Assembly: GCA_001606155.1 (NCBI GenBank) | Contig: LODT01000047.1 | Span: 186,001-250,000 of the forward strand | From: Tieghemostelium lacteum | Taxonomy: Eukaryota; Evosea; Eumycetozoa; Dictyosteliales; Raperosteliaceae | Direction of reading: 5' to 3' | DNA length: 64,000 nucleotides | Part shown: positions 33,303 to 43,553 of the stretch, piece by piece | Position numbering within the stretch: the first letter of the stretch is position 1 | How the letters are laid out: each line of letters starts with the position of its first letter | Position numbers and translations under genes: made by a program | Notes under the pieces: model-generated | Seen by the model: the letters and a program-made list of their open reading frames with translations, nothing else | What the model was told of the DNA's origin: nothing | Database searches by the model: none

Positions 33303-34796
33303 TTAAAACCAAAATCTATTCCGGAATAGGTTTTCAAAATAAAAATAAAATGAAAATATGAATTGGAAAAGTGAAAGATTCACAGTGCCATGAACAACAA
33401 CTTGAGTATTGATATCAGAGGCTTTGGGTTCATCAGGTGGCAATTCTTCAGGTTCAGTAATGGTAATTTCATCATGTTTTTCTACTGGTAGATCAAACAT
33501 AGTTTCTTGAATATGGTAATTGACCAAACAATTTTGACAAGTCTTTGATGTTGATACAATTGGAAGAGGACATGGAAGAAGAAGTACTTTAGGTGGAGGA
33601 GCTAATTCGTATTGTACGACAGGTTCTAATGAGATGTAAGTGAATTGGTACTGTGGTTCACTAAATGGTAGATATAGTGTTGGTAATTTGAAAAAGGCTT
33701 GCATAGACAAGCAAAAGAGACTAGATAGAAAACAAACTAATAAAATCAACCACCATATCTTGAGTGTATATATACTGTGGACTGTTTCATGGCAATCAAA
33801 TTTATCTATTGTTTCAGAGACTAATTCTGAATCAAAACTACTAATACAATTGGATTCCAATACTATTGGGTCAACAGTAATACAATTAATAACCAATGTA
33901 CCAATATTAAAATCTTCTTCTTTTTCTTCTTTTTTCTCTTCTTCTTTTTCTTTAGTGGATGATTCAGACTTTGGAACCAAATCTTCAGACTGAATTAATG
34001 GCTGAGTGCTGATAATTGGAATCAACATTTCATCAGTTTTTGTATTGGGTTCAATACTATTTTCACTAGAATTGTTATCACCAGTATTTGAGTCGACTTC
34101 AGTTAGATTTCTTTCTTGATCCTGTTCAGTTGATAGCTGTGGAATCAAATTTTTTAATGGTTCAACCAGATTCTCTTGTTGAACAGTATCTACCAATATT
34201 TTTTGTTGTTTTTTGTTTAATCTAGCCAATTTCTGTTCTTTCATTTTTAAATGGAAATTTAAATTCTTTTGTTGTTTTTTAGAGATTGGCTTCTCACTTG
34301 TAACAACACCAGTACATTGAGTTTCTCCAGAGACACTTAAAACACCAGAAGAACCAACATCTTGTATAATGCAAGAGTTTGAACTAACTGGAGTGGAAGT
34401 AGTAGATAGAGTAGATTGAATATTTGTTTCAAATGAAGGACTTGGAATTGTAGATTGAATAGATTTAATTGATTTAGAAGTGGAGGTATTGTTGTTGATA
34501 TTGATGTTTGTGTTGTTGGTGTTGATGATTTTGTTGTTCTTTGTAGCCAACAATTGTTCTCTTAACTCTCTTTCCTTGGCTTTAAGATCAAAATCAACTT
34601 TTTGAACAGGAACTTTAGTTTCTGTCTCCATCTTTTGAGCAATCAATTCTGCTCTAAGTTCTTTCTCTCTTTTATTCAAATAGTTGCTGTTTTGTTTGTT
34701 GTTGGACTTGTTGGATTTGTTGTTGTTATTATTATTGTTGGATTTGTTGTTGTTGGATTTGTTGTTGGTGTTGTTGAATTTAATTGAGGAATTCAT
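33303..34796 (-). CDS. Orphan single-pass membrane protein, Asn-rich N-terminus
   Basis: A 497-residue intronless gene, start at 34796 (MNSSIKFNNTNN). The N-terminus is Asn/Ser/Lys-rich, followed by charged coiled-coil-like segments (KAKERELREQLLATK, KKQQKNLNFHLKMKEQKLARLNKKQ), an acidic run near residue 290, and one strong transmembrane helix at about 345-370 (IWWLILLVCFLSSLFCLSMQAFF). The C-terminal part is Pro-rich and includes a CPLP and a CQNC motif. No known domain. A truncated duplicate of its 5' end lies at 39016-39246. Confidence 0.65.
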   Translation of the reverse strand: MNSSIKFNNTNNKSNNNKSNNNNNNNKSNKSNNKQNSNYLNKREKELRAELIAQKMETETKVPVQKVDFDLKAKERELREQLLATKNNKIINTNNTNININNNTSTSKSIKSIQSTIPSPSFETNIQSTLSTTSTPVSSNSCIIQDVGSSGVLSVSGETQCTGVVTSEKPISKKQQKNLNFHLKMKEQKLARLNKKQQKILVDTVQQENLVEPLKNLIPQLSTEQDQERNLTEVDSNTGDNNSSENSIEPNTKTDEMLIPIISTQPLIQSEDLVPKSESSTKEKEEEKKEEKEEDFNIGTLVINCITVDPIVLESNCISSFDSELVSETIDKFDCHETVHSIYTLKIWWLILLVCFLSSLFCLSMQAFFKLPTLYLPFSEPQYQFTYISLEPVVQYELAPPPKVLLLPCPLPIVSTSKTCQNCLVNYHIQETMFDLPVEKHDEITITEPEELPPDEPKASDINTQVVVHGTVNLSLFQFIFSFYFYFENLFRNRFWF

Positions 34797-35846
34797 TTTT
34801 AAAATCAAATGGAATAAATTAATAAAGTGCTGAAGTTTTAATAACTGAAGAAATTAAATGGGTGTAATAAAAACTTTTGAATGCTATAAAGAAATTTTCT
34901 TTAATGAAAAAATAAAATTATTTATAATAAATTAAATATAAATAATATAAACCATTGTGATAAGAGTTTCATTTTTTTTTAATTTTTTTTTACTAAAACA
35001 GTGATGGTGATGAGATGGATTTTAATATTCACATATACATTATATTAATCCATTAGTTTACTATTAAAGACTAAATTGTATTCAAAAGTGATTTTGCACA
35101 AATTGCATTCACTTCATTATTTTTAATGTTACATACAATTGCTATTAAGACAATGAATCTTTAGCATTACTGAATAGTTCGTAACTTTATGATTTAGATT
35201 CCCTAGCCATGAGATAGTATCTCATTGAGTACACAACCATGATATAATCTCTTTGAAAATGGCAAAGAAACCAAACCGATCCCGAAATTAAGTACCAATC
35301 ACTAAGAGAAAGTTCTAGATAACATTATTTCAAATAAAGGTGCATTTTGTACTTTTTTAAGACTTACAAGTAAGAAGATAGTGAGATTCATTAGTGATTG
35401 GTATTTAATTTCGGGGATTGGTTTGATTTCTTTGTCAGTTTCAAAGAGATATATTTTCATTTTACACTTTTGATGTTTTTTTGGGTGTTGGGGAGGAAAA
35501 AATTTAAAAATAGGATTATTTTTTTTACGTGATTGAAACCAATGAAGGTTTTGCAATTGCAAAGAGCTGTACAACAATGATAACATAAAAACTTTATAGA
35601 CATGATAGAATACAATTCCCTAAAGGGGTATGTTGAACTTCTACAAGCTAGTAAGAATACAATTCTCAAAAGGGCATTTTTATACTTTTTTAAGACTTAC
35701 AAGTAAGAAGATAGTGTGAGATTCAATGGTAAACTACAAATTATAAAAATTGATCAGGTTATATTAATATTATTTTTAAATTAATTATTTTTTTTGTTGT
35801 ATTTAAAGGTAGTGGAAATTTATTTTTAATATAACAAATTCATAAA
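34797..35846. repeat. Spacer with inverted and direct repeats
   Basis: A 1-kb non-coding region. Arms 35241-35304 and 35391-35453 are inverted copies of each other (shared words CAAAGAAA, CAAACC, AAATTAA, ACCAATCACTAA). The loop of about 86 bp includes a 50-bp segment (ACTTTTTTAAGACTTACAAG onward, 35339-35390) that recurs as a direct repeat at 35672-35727, with a related AATACAATTC word before it. The structure is compatible with a MITE-like or solo-end remnant. No coding capacity is recognised. Confidence 0.65.
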
Positions 35847-37255
35847 ATGGATGATAAGTCAAAGGGAATTATATCAATAAAATCCAGTGAAGATAGTTTC
35901 ATGGAATCAACTGGTAGTATTTTAAGTGGTGCAATTGGATCTATTCCAGTCGTTGGTAGCTTTTTAAGTGGTATTTTCGGTGCATTTTGGCCAGGTCCAA
36001 AATATATGACAGTTGAAGATTTTCAAAAAGAAATAAAAAAATTAAAAGAAGAAATGATAGCCATGATGGATTCAAAGATCGAAGCTGCACTTGATAAAGT
36101 TTTTAATGCAATTATCGACACTGAAGTTGTATCTTTAATTGATTCTGGTAATAATTTTTCTGATGCAGTAAATTTATGGGCAGAAAGAAATGGTCAAAAA
36201 GTTTCCAATCTCCCAAAGAAAAAAAGTAAATTTGCAATGGAGATTCAAGATTTAGGAGATGATTCAGTTAAAGAACTATGCAGAACTCAATATCAAATCT
36301 TCACTGATACAGCTCTAAGATGCATAAATGTCTTATCGGATGAAAGATTTATTGAATATTCATTATCTTCCCTTACATTTTCAATGGCACACTATGTATC
36401 TAGCCAATTGGAATGTATTGCTAATGGAACTTCATGGGGTTTTCCAGAGGAATTTATTGAAGGGTAAGAGATTTTTATATCTAGATTAATAGAACTCAAT
36501 ATTAGTTACTAATTTTTTTAAAAAGATTAAACAGTCATGGAGAGGTTACGGGTGTAAAGAATAAACTTCATCAAAAAATCAATAAATTCCATATGGATTT
36601 TGGAAAAGGTTATAATAGAGCTTTAAAAAAGGGTGCTAACCCAGGTGATGGAAATATGCATCCAATTATATCTGCTGCAGGTTTGATTAATTATTCAGAT
36701 AAAAAATTATATCAATATCCAGTCGCTGTATATGTGCCTGAAACAAATGGACACTTTGTTATGGATAAACTTCAAAAAACATATGTTCCCTATACCCATT
36801 TCTTTCGAAATAGAGATACCACAAAGGATGATGGTATAGTTGATCATGTTACGCATCATTACCAAATAACCCCTTTACCTAATCTATATCAGCATACAAA
36901 TTTATTCACTTATAAATTTTCTGCCCCTCCAACAAGTAAAAAATTAATTGTGAATTTGCATCTTGCTACATTCGGTTCCGTTGAACATAAAATCTTTCTA
37001 ACTTTGAATGGCTTTCAATATAATTTCTCAACCAATTCTTTACCAATGAATTGTCCAACTATGGAAGTTATTAGAACAAGTATAGTTTCAGGTGGTCAAG
37101 TTCCATCGGACATAAAATATGGAATTTATCCAAAAATTTTAGATTTGTATACAAATCATACCTCAAATGAATTAAAAATATCATTTGAACAAGTTAATTA
37201 CTCCAAAAGTGATTTTCTTCACATAGTTGATATAAATTTTACACTTTTGGAATAG
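35847..37255 (+). CDS. Delta-endotoxin (Cry) domain I-like protein, looks whole
   Basis: Exons 35847-36463 and 36526-37255 joined by a 62-nt intron give about 448 residues in one uninterrupted frame. The N-terminal 260 residues match the helical domain I of bacterial three-domain crystal proteins: GAIGSIPVVGSFLSGIFGAF with WPG, then long amphipathic helices, a conserved-type WGF, and a final IN/KGY helix. The last 140 residues are beta-rich (NLFTYKFSAPP, LNGFQYNF, ILDLYTNHTSNELKISFEQ), like the C-terminal jelly roll; a full middle domain seems absent. No signal peptide. The intron and codon use are host-like, so if it was acquired from bacteria it has long been adapted. Confidence 0.72.
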
Positions 37256-37394
37256 ATATATCTTCATTTCATTAACAATAATCCACTTAGGGTTTTAAAG
37301 TTTTTTTAGAGTGGACAGTTAATAAACATATATAAGATTTTCATTAAAATTATAAATTAAATCATAAATTATTCATTTTTTTTAAATTCTTATA

Positions 37395-37985
37395 AAGCAA
37401 AATTTGGAATTCCTTTCTTTATTGAGATCTTAACATTCTTTAAAATTTCAATCTTTCTACCTGTTTGTACTTGCAGCCAAATAAATCCTTTCCAAGTTAT
37501 CAATTTACATTGATTGAATTTTATTCTTAGTTTAATTGGCATCCATGAATGAATTCCCCATAGCTTCTATCGATTCGTAAAGGAATACATTTCTGTATGC
37601 AGTGGCAATATCAAATATACTCGAAAGAAATAGGTGTATCTTCTCACTGTCGCGCACTAGTGTAAAAAGAAATTCAAAGAAACCTTGATAATACCAGAGT
37701 TTTAAATAAGTGATCTTTGTGCTTTGCCAATGTCGGTATTTTTGAAAAACCTGTTAATCCTTTGGATATAAGAAATATACCAATCGTAAAGACTTGGTTA
37801 CTAAATGTATTTTGTTAAAAAGAAGTTCACCAATTTTGATACACCTAGGGAATCTACAAACTTTATGTCTTGTTCTATAATTCTAATTCTATTTTCCACT
37901 CTATTCCATGTCTTTATAAATTCCTGTTCATCTTTACCAACAAATGCATACCATTCATCCATATGTGGAGGGTAATTTAATCAAT
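37395..37985 (-). pseudogene. Decayed host gene, unrecognised
   Basis: Minus-strand translation shows coding-like blocks in several frames: PHMDEWYAFVGKDEQEFIKT and WNRVENRIRIIEQDIKFVDS at the right end, FDIATAYRNVFLYESIEAMG in the middle, and CKLITWKGFIWLQVQTGRKI at the left end. There is no single open frame and no start. This is best read as a degraded gene with several breaks. The family is not recognised. Confidence 0.45.
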
Positions 37986-38175
37986 CATTATTTTCTCCAC
38001 TAAATGTAAAGATCATTATTAATAAAAAAAAATTTTTAGTCAAAGAACTTAATGGATGTTATTCTGAAAAAATAGTTATATACAATCTCATTCTATAAGA
38101 AAATCAGTTTATTTAATAAAATATATTTAAAATGTTAAGATATAGAATAATAAGAGTTAATACATAGTTTTATAT

Positions 38176-38700
38176 TTAATTAAATGAATAATCTAATGGA
38201 TGAATAATAAAGTAGCACCAAGAATGGAAGCTGAAATCTTGCATATTTAATAGAGTTGAAGATGATGAGTGAGGTAAAACTTCTTCAGTACATGAGATGG
38301 CTAGGACAGAAATCATAGAACCGCCAGTGAGAGCAGTGTTACCTTTGGAGAATACCAAATCTATGAATTCACCAACTGGAGTATCAACAGTAACAGCATA
38401 AGATTGAATAGTAGCATCAGTACCAGCAGATGGTCCAACAACAGAAACTGCAGTCACATTGACATTTGATGCTGAATTTACTGAAATTGAAGTATTTCCT
38501 GGTGCAGTATGTAACAATGTCTGACAGCAGTAGCTCCACCACCCAAAGTTAAAGCCAAGGTGAATACAAAAGATCATTTTGAAGTTTCAGTAGCTTCAAG
38601 AGAGGCTTTGCTTACTGTTAGTGAAGATGCTGTAATAGTTTATGATTGGACAATTGTTAATCCAATAAGAAAGAGAAGAACTAGAGTTAATTTGAACATG
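38176..38700 (-). pseudogene. Decayed secreted-protein gene
   Basis: On the minus strand an ATG at 38700 begins a good signal peptide (MFKLTLVLLFLIGLTIVQS), followed by Ser/Thr-rich beta-type sequence (ASSLTVSKASLEATETSK, then SISVNSASNVNVTAVSVVG and GEFIDLVFSKGNTALTGGSM). The C-terminus resembles a GPI signal. The frame is interrupted several times, so it appears inactive. Its position between the two ends of a duplicated segment suggests it was carried or inserted there. Family not named. Confidence 0.55.
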
Positions 38701-39015
38701 CTTTTATAGGAGTTAAATTGAAATTTGATTGTTATTTAATTGTTATTTAATTGATTTGAATTTTGATATTTGATGTATTTTTGTTGTGAAATTCAATTCT
38801 ATTTATACTAGAATTTCAAATTAGTTGGTATAAAGGTTGTTTGATTCAATTATTAAATATCCAAACCCCAAATTTTAAAGAAATTGTATAGTTTTAAAAT
38901 AACTATATCATTCCTTTTTAATTAAAGTGGTACAAGTTCATGTTAACATCATCAAAATTTTAATCTTGAAGTAAAATGAATACTGAGGTTCAAATTCATG
39001 ATTGGTTGAACAAGA

Positions 39016-39246
39016 TTAAAATTTTAAAGATGTTTTTGGTCTAGATTGAATAGATTGAATGGATTTAGAAGAGGTATTGTTGTTGATATTGATGTTTGTG
39101 TTGTTGGTGTTGATGATTTTGTTTTTCTTTGTAGCCAACAATTGTTCTTTCTCTCTTTTGTTCAAATAGTTGCTGTTTTGTTTGTTGTTGGACTTGTTGG
39201 ATTTGTTGTTGTTGGATTTGTTGTTGGTGTTGTTGAATTTAATTGA
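39016..39246 (-). pseudogene. Truncated duplicate of the 33-34.8 kb gene 5' end
   Basis: Minus-strand frame NSSIKFNNTNNKSNNNKSNK, then NYLNKREKEQLLATKKNKII and NTNNTNININNNTSSKSIQS, is collinear with the N-terminus of the protein at 33303-34796, with internal deletions. The initiation codon position reads GTG in place of ATG, and the rest of the gene is missing. Confidence 0.75.
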
Positions 39247-39623
39247 GGAATTCACTTAATCATGATTTAAAAATATCATTTCTCATCAATTTTTGGATGT
39301 AGTTAAGTTTTATCTGTATTGTAAATGCATCTATTTAAAAATTTTGCCTATGTCATTAGCAATATATGCTAAAAGGGCAAAGATGCATCAGTTCAGCAGT
39401 TAATTTGAAAAATTGGACATCAAAAAAAAAAAATGTTTTAGACAGAACCTGAGGTTTTCCATTAATTGAATGTTTTAATTGCTGTAAGAAGTTCTCAGAT
39501 TAAAAATAGAATACTTTATCAATTTATAAATCAAAAATAACAAAAAATTATTTTTTATGGTTGGTATGATTTTTTTTTTTTTTAGATTTCTTTTGGAGAA
39601 TCGTTCAATTTCAGAAAACAATC
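39247..39623. promoter_or_regulatory. Upstream region of HIBADH gene
   Basis: A 377-bp A+T-rich spacer with a T-run just before 39585. No specific element could be identified. Confidence 0.3.
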
Positions 39624-40586
39624 ATGATCAACAGTTTAATAAAAAATAGTTATCAATATGGAATTAGATATATGAGTACAACATCAAAAAAAACCATTGG
39701 GTTTATTGGACTTGGTAATATGGGAGCACATCAAGCTAGTAATTTGATAAAGAATGGGCATAAAGTGATTGTATATGATACCAGTTCAGAGAGAATGAAC
39801 TTACTCTTACAAAAAGGAGCTGAATTGGCAAGTACACCATCAGAGATTGCCAAGAGATCTGAGATTATAGTTACAATGCTTCCAGCATCTGCACATGTAA
39901 AGAATGTCTATTTGGGTCAAGATGGTATTCTATCATCTGTCAAACCAGGTACATTACTATTAGACTCATCAACTATCGATCCACAGACTGCCAGAGAGGT
40001 TGCAGATCAAGCTGCTAAACACCAAGCTACACTCTTGGACTGTCCAGTCTCTGGTGGAACTGGAGGTGCTGAAGCTGGTACCTTAACTTTTATGGTCGGA
40101 GGTAAAGAAAAAGATTTTGAGTTGGCTAAACCTATACTTTCATGTATGGGTAAGAATATCGTACATTGTGGTGATGTAGGCACAGGTCAAGTTGCAAAAG
40201 TTTGTAATAACTTGGTTTTGGGTATTTCCATGGTAGGTGTCAGTGAGGCTATGAATTTGGGTGTAAAACTAGGAATGGATCCAAAGAAATTAGCTGGTAT
40301 TTTCAATACCTCATCAGCACGTTGTTGGACTTCAGAACTCTATAACCCATGTCCAGGTGTACTAGAAAACTCTCCAGCATCCAGAGGATACACTGGTGGT
40401 TTTGGTTCAGCTCTTATGAACAAAGATTTAGGTTTAGCTGTAGATTCTGCAAAAGCAATCGGTGAGAATCTCTATCTTGGTAATGTAGCTCACCAATTTT
40501 ATACTCAAATGGTAAACAAAGGTTTAGGTCAAAAAGATTTTTCAGCTGCATATGAATTTTTACAAAAGACTCCATCATCAAAATAA
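39624..40586 (+). CDS. hibA: 3-hydroxyisobutyrate dehydrogenase, mitochondrial
   Basis: A 320-residue single-exon gene. The first 20 residues are basic/hydroxylated, a plausible mitochondrial presequence. Then the NAD-binding GFIGLGNMG (26-34), the substrate-binding DCPVSGGTGGAEAGTLTFMVGG, and the catalytic-lysine segment GQVAKVCNN follow. The C-terminal half has the SSARCW and GFGSALMNKDLGLA signatures of HIBADH. The enzyme oxidises 3-hydroxyisobutyrate to methylmalonate semialdehyde in valine breakdown. Length and motifs are full; nothing appears odd. Confidence 0.95.
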   Translation: MINSLIKNSYQYGIRYMSTTSKKTIGFIGLGNMGAHQASNLIKNGHKVIVYDTSSERMNLLLQKGAELASTPSEIAKRSEIIVTMLPASAHVKNVYLGQDGILSSVKPGTLLLDSSTIDPQTAREVADQAAKHQATLLDCPVSGGTGGAEAGTLTFMVGGKEKDFELAKPILSCMGKNIVHCGDVGTGQVAKVCNNLVLGISMVGVSEAMNLGVKLGMDPKKLAGIFNTSSARCWTSELYNPCPGVLENSPASRGYTGGFGSALMNKDLGLAVDSAKAIGENLYLGNVAHQFYTQMVNKGLGQKDFSAAYEFLQKTPSSK

Positions 40587-40691
40587 AAAATTAATTAGTT
40601 TATATGTTTGGATTTAGTATAGTATAAATTATATAATACAAATAAATAATAATCATTTTTTATTGATATTTAAGTAGGGAGAGGTTAATAA

Positions 40692-41835
40692 TTATAACCA
40701 ATGATCTGAAATATTCTTTGGACCTTTAATAGTTTTCATTAGTTTTTCTAATGCTGTCTTCTTTCTAACTGGGTCATGATACTTTTGACCAGGTTTCAAA
40801 CCCATTGGAATTTGAGATATTTCATTATAATGTTGACCACCTTGATATTGAATTTTATTTTTTAAAAAGGTTGATCTTATGGTACTGTTGGTTAACTTTT
40901 CACCAATTAGACGACGAACCTGATCATTAGTTTCAATTTGTAATGCTGCTTGAAAATATAAAACTGATTGATCATAGTATTGTATGGCATTTACAAAATT
41001 ATGAACATCATCTTCTTTAATAGCTTCTTTTGTCAATGCAATTGCCATATCTATATATTCAGATGACTGTTTAGAAATATCAATATTACTTGACATTGTA
41101 GTTGTGATTGTCTGTTGTTGAAATATATATTGTTGTTGTGACTGTTCCATTTCCTCTACTTGTGGGAAAGGTACATTACTATTACTATTATTTATAGCAG
41201 TACTACCAGAACTATTTATTCCACTACTACCACTTAATCTTATACCATGTAGATTAGATAAATATTCTGCTCGTGATGAATATTCTTGTTTTTTTTGTGT
41301 TAACATTAATCTAGATTCAATTTCACCAGACTGTACAAATTTTAATGCCTGTTCTATATTTTCAGATGATTGTGTATAATATTGTATAGCTTCTTTAAAT
41401 TTTTGTTCTTGTTCACTTTTTACTCCTAATGTTGCATATTTTAATGCATTTTCAATTAGTGTACTAAATAAAAGATATTTAATTCTATTAGATTCCTATT
41501 ATTTTTAGAGTTTTGTAACTGTATATTATTGATAGATACTCTTTTGATAAAATTTCAGTAGAATTCGACATTGTAGGTATAGATGGAAATACTATATTAT
41601 TACTTCCATTTAATGTTAATGTTGATCTTAAATAATCAACTCTTTTTGAATATTCTTGAATTTTTGATTGAATTTGTTGTTTAAGATTATTATCTAGCGA
41701 TTTGTTATCCACTGCTTGTCTAAGGTGTTCAATTGCCAATGAATACATTGAAATGGATTCTTGAACTTTACCATTAGTATCAAGAGTTATTGCTTTTTGT
41801 AATATCTCTAAAGATGATGATAGTGGATTACTCAT
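40692..41835 (-). CDS. Triple MIT-domain protein
   Basis: Exons 41835-41540 and 41463-40692 (76-nt intron, GTATCT donor) give 355 residues. Three copies of an MIT-like three-helix module are visible. The first spans about 5-72 (EILQKAITLDTNGKVQESIS, MYSLAIEHLRQAV), the second about 99-165 (IENALKYATLGVKSEQEQKF, KEAIQYYTQSSENIEQAL), and the third about 230-300 (IAIALTKEAIKEDD-type, NAIQYYDQSVLYFQAAL). MIT domains bind ESCRT-III tails, so an endosomal sorting or cytokinesis adaptor is likely. No AAA ATPase or protease domain follows, unlike VPS4 or calpain-7. Confidence 0.8.
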
Positions 41836-42053
41836 TTTTTAGATAAACAATTTTGAAATGAAAACAGAAAAAAAAACAATTAATTAAAAAAATATTGGAA
41901 TTGATTTTTTTATTTGAAAATGTAAAATATTAGGTTATATGAATTTTTAGATTAATTACATTTTCATTGAAATACAGATGATTAAAATTTTATCTATATA
42001 TAAATTGTTTTTTATTTAAATGAGTAAATACAACAAGTTTTGATTATTTTTTT

Positions 42054-43376
42054 TTATAATTTTGATTTTTGCATAATTTGACCTAATTTAGTTGCCAAAC
42101 CCATGTTACCAGCAATCTTAATTTTACCTTTCATGAAGGCAGTTTGAGCATTTAATTTACCAGACATGATATCAACAAAATCTTGATCTTCAACATTAAT
42201 GGTTACAGATGGTTTTGCGCCTGCTCCTTTTTGAATGGAACCTTTACCACTCTTTAGATCCAATGTCCACTGTTGTTGTTTACCAGAACTCTTTACATTG
42301 AAAAGATAGATACCATTGATTTTCTTTACTAATTCCTCACCATTAGTTGCAACAGTTTGTTGGATGGTTTTAAATACACTGGAGGATGCAAATCCAGCAA
42401 CTTCAACAGACTCACTGGTGGAAGGGGATGGAGTTGGGGCTGAGGTACTTGGTTTTCTATGTAATGGGGCAGAGGTAGCTGGTTGAGATGAAACAGCAGA
42501 CAAAATACCAGATACAGAATCAGAGGCAGATGTTGGGTATTGAGGTTTATCAAAGTTTTCAATACCAGCCCAGTTCTCTTTAATCTTCTCTGCGGTGATA
42601 TCCTTAATGTAGACACCAGATGATCTTTGTAAACGAACTTTACTGACCCAACCAGCACCAACTTCAAAGACGGAACCAGTTTCTTGAGTGTCTTCATGAC
42701 ACAGATACAATACCAAAGGTACAATATATTCAGGTTTCAATTGTTGCAATAAATCAGGTGGCATAACAGACTCTGTCAAACGACTGGCTGCAACAGGTGC
42801 AATAGTGTTAACATTTACATTTCTGGCTTTACCCTCTTGAGCTAGGGTATTTGCAAAACCTACTAAAGCCATCTTTTGAGCACCGTAGTTTGCTTGACCA
42901 AAGTTACCATAGAGACCAGCGGCTGAAGATGTCATTACAACACGACCAAATTTATTGTCTCTCATGTGATTCCAAACAGCTCTAGTCAATTTATAGGCAC
43001 CTTTCATGTGAACACGGTAGACCAAGTCCCAGTCTTGGTCAGTCATCTTACCAAAACTAACGTCCCTGAGAATACCAGCATTGTTAATTAAAATATCAAC
43101 ACGACCAAAGTTATTCATGGCAGTGGCGACAATCTTTTCACCGTCTTCTACACTGTCGTAATTGGCAACTGCTACACCTCCTTTGGATTTAATTTCATTT
43201 ACAACAACATCTGCAGCCTTTGATGATGCACCCTCTCCAGTACTGGATCCACCCAAATCATTAACAACAACTTTTGCACCTCTAGCTGCGAATTCCAATG
43301 CATAGATTTTACCTAATCCACCACCTGCACCTGTTACAATTACAACTTTGTCTTTGAATTTTAATTCTCCTGTCAT
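42054..43376 (-). CDS. mfeA: Peroxisomal multifunctional enzyme MFE-A
   Basis: A 440-residue intronless gene. Residues 1-300 are a short-chain dehydrogenase of the (3R)-hydroxyacyl-CoA type (IVTGAGGGLG, NDLGG, NNAGILRD, SSAAGLYGNFGQANYGAQK with the YxxxK pair). A Ser/Pro/Thr linker leads to an SCP2 sterol-carrier domain (about 330-437), and the protein ends in SKL, a PTS1 peroxisome signal. The hydratase domain of mammalian MFE-2 is absent, exactly the layout of Dictyostelium MFE-A, where the hydratase is on another gene. Acts in peroxisomal beta-oxidation. Confidence 0.95.
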   Translation of the reverse strand: MTGELKFKDKVVIVTGAGGGLGKIYALEFAARGAKVVVNDLGGSSTGEGASSKAADVVVNEIKSKGGVAVANYDSVEDGEKIVATAMNNFGRVDILINNAGILRDVSFGKMTDQDWDLVYRVHMKGAYKLTRAVWNHMRDNKFGRVVMTSSAAGLYGNFGQANYGAQKMALVGFANTLAQEGKARNVNVNTIAPVAASRLTESVMPPDLLQQLKPEYIVPLVLYLCHEDTQETGSVFEVGAGWVSKVRLQRSSGVYIKDITAEKIKENWAGIENFDKPQYPTSASDSVSGILSAVSSQPATSAPLHRKPSTSAPTPSPSTSESVEVAGFASSSVFKTIQQTVATNGEELVKKINGIYLFNVKSSGKQQQWTLDLKSGKGSIQKGAGAKPSVTINVEDQDFVDIMSGKLNAQTAFMKGKIKIAGNMGLATKLGQIMQKSKL

Positions 43377-43553
43377 CCTCTTTTTCTTTATACTGAAATT
43401 TTGAAGTGGTAAAAAAAAATTTAGAATAAAAAAAAATTAATTAATTTTTATGAGTAAAACTAATTTTGCATCATTTATTGTCTTTTTTGTGCAAATTAGA
43501 ATCAACAATGATTTTTTTGTTTTTTATTACTGCATTTATTGGTGGAAAAAGAT

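Noticed and set aside
35302-35669. Overlapping minus-strand frames of 70-94 residues
   Set aside because: They run through the inverted- and direct-repeat region and show no conserved protein features.
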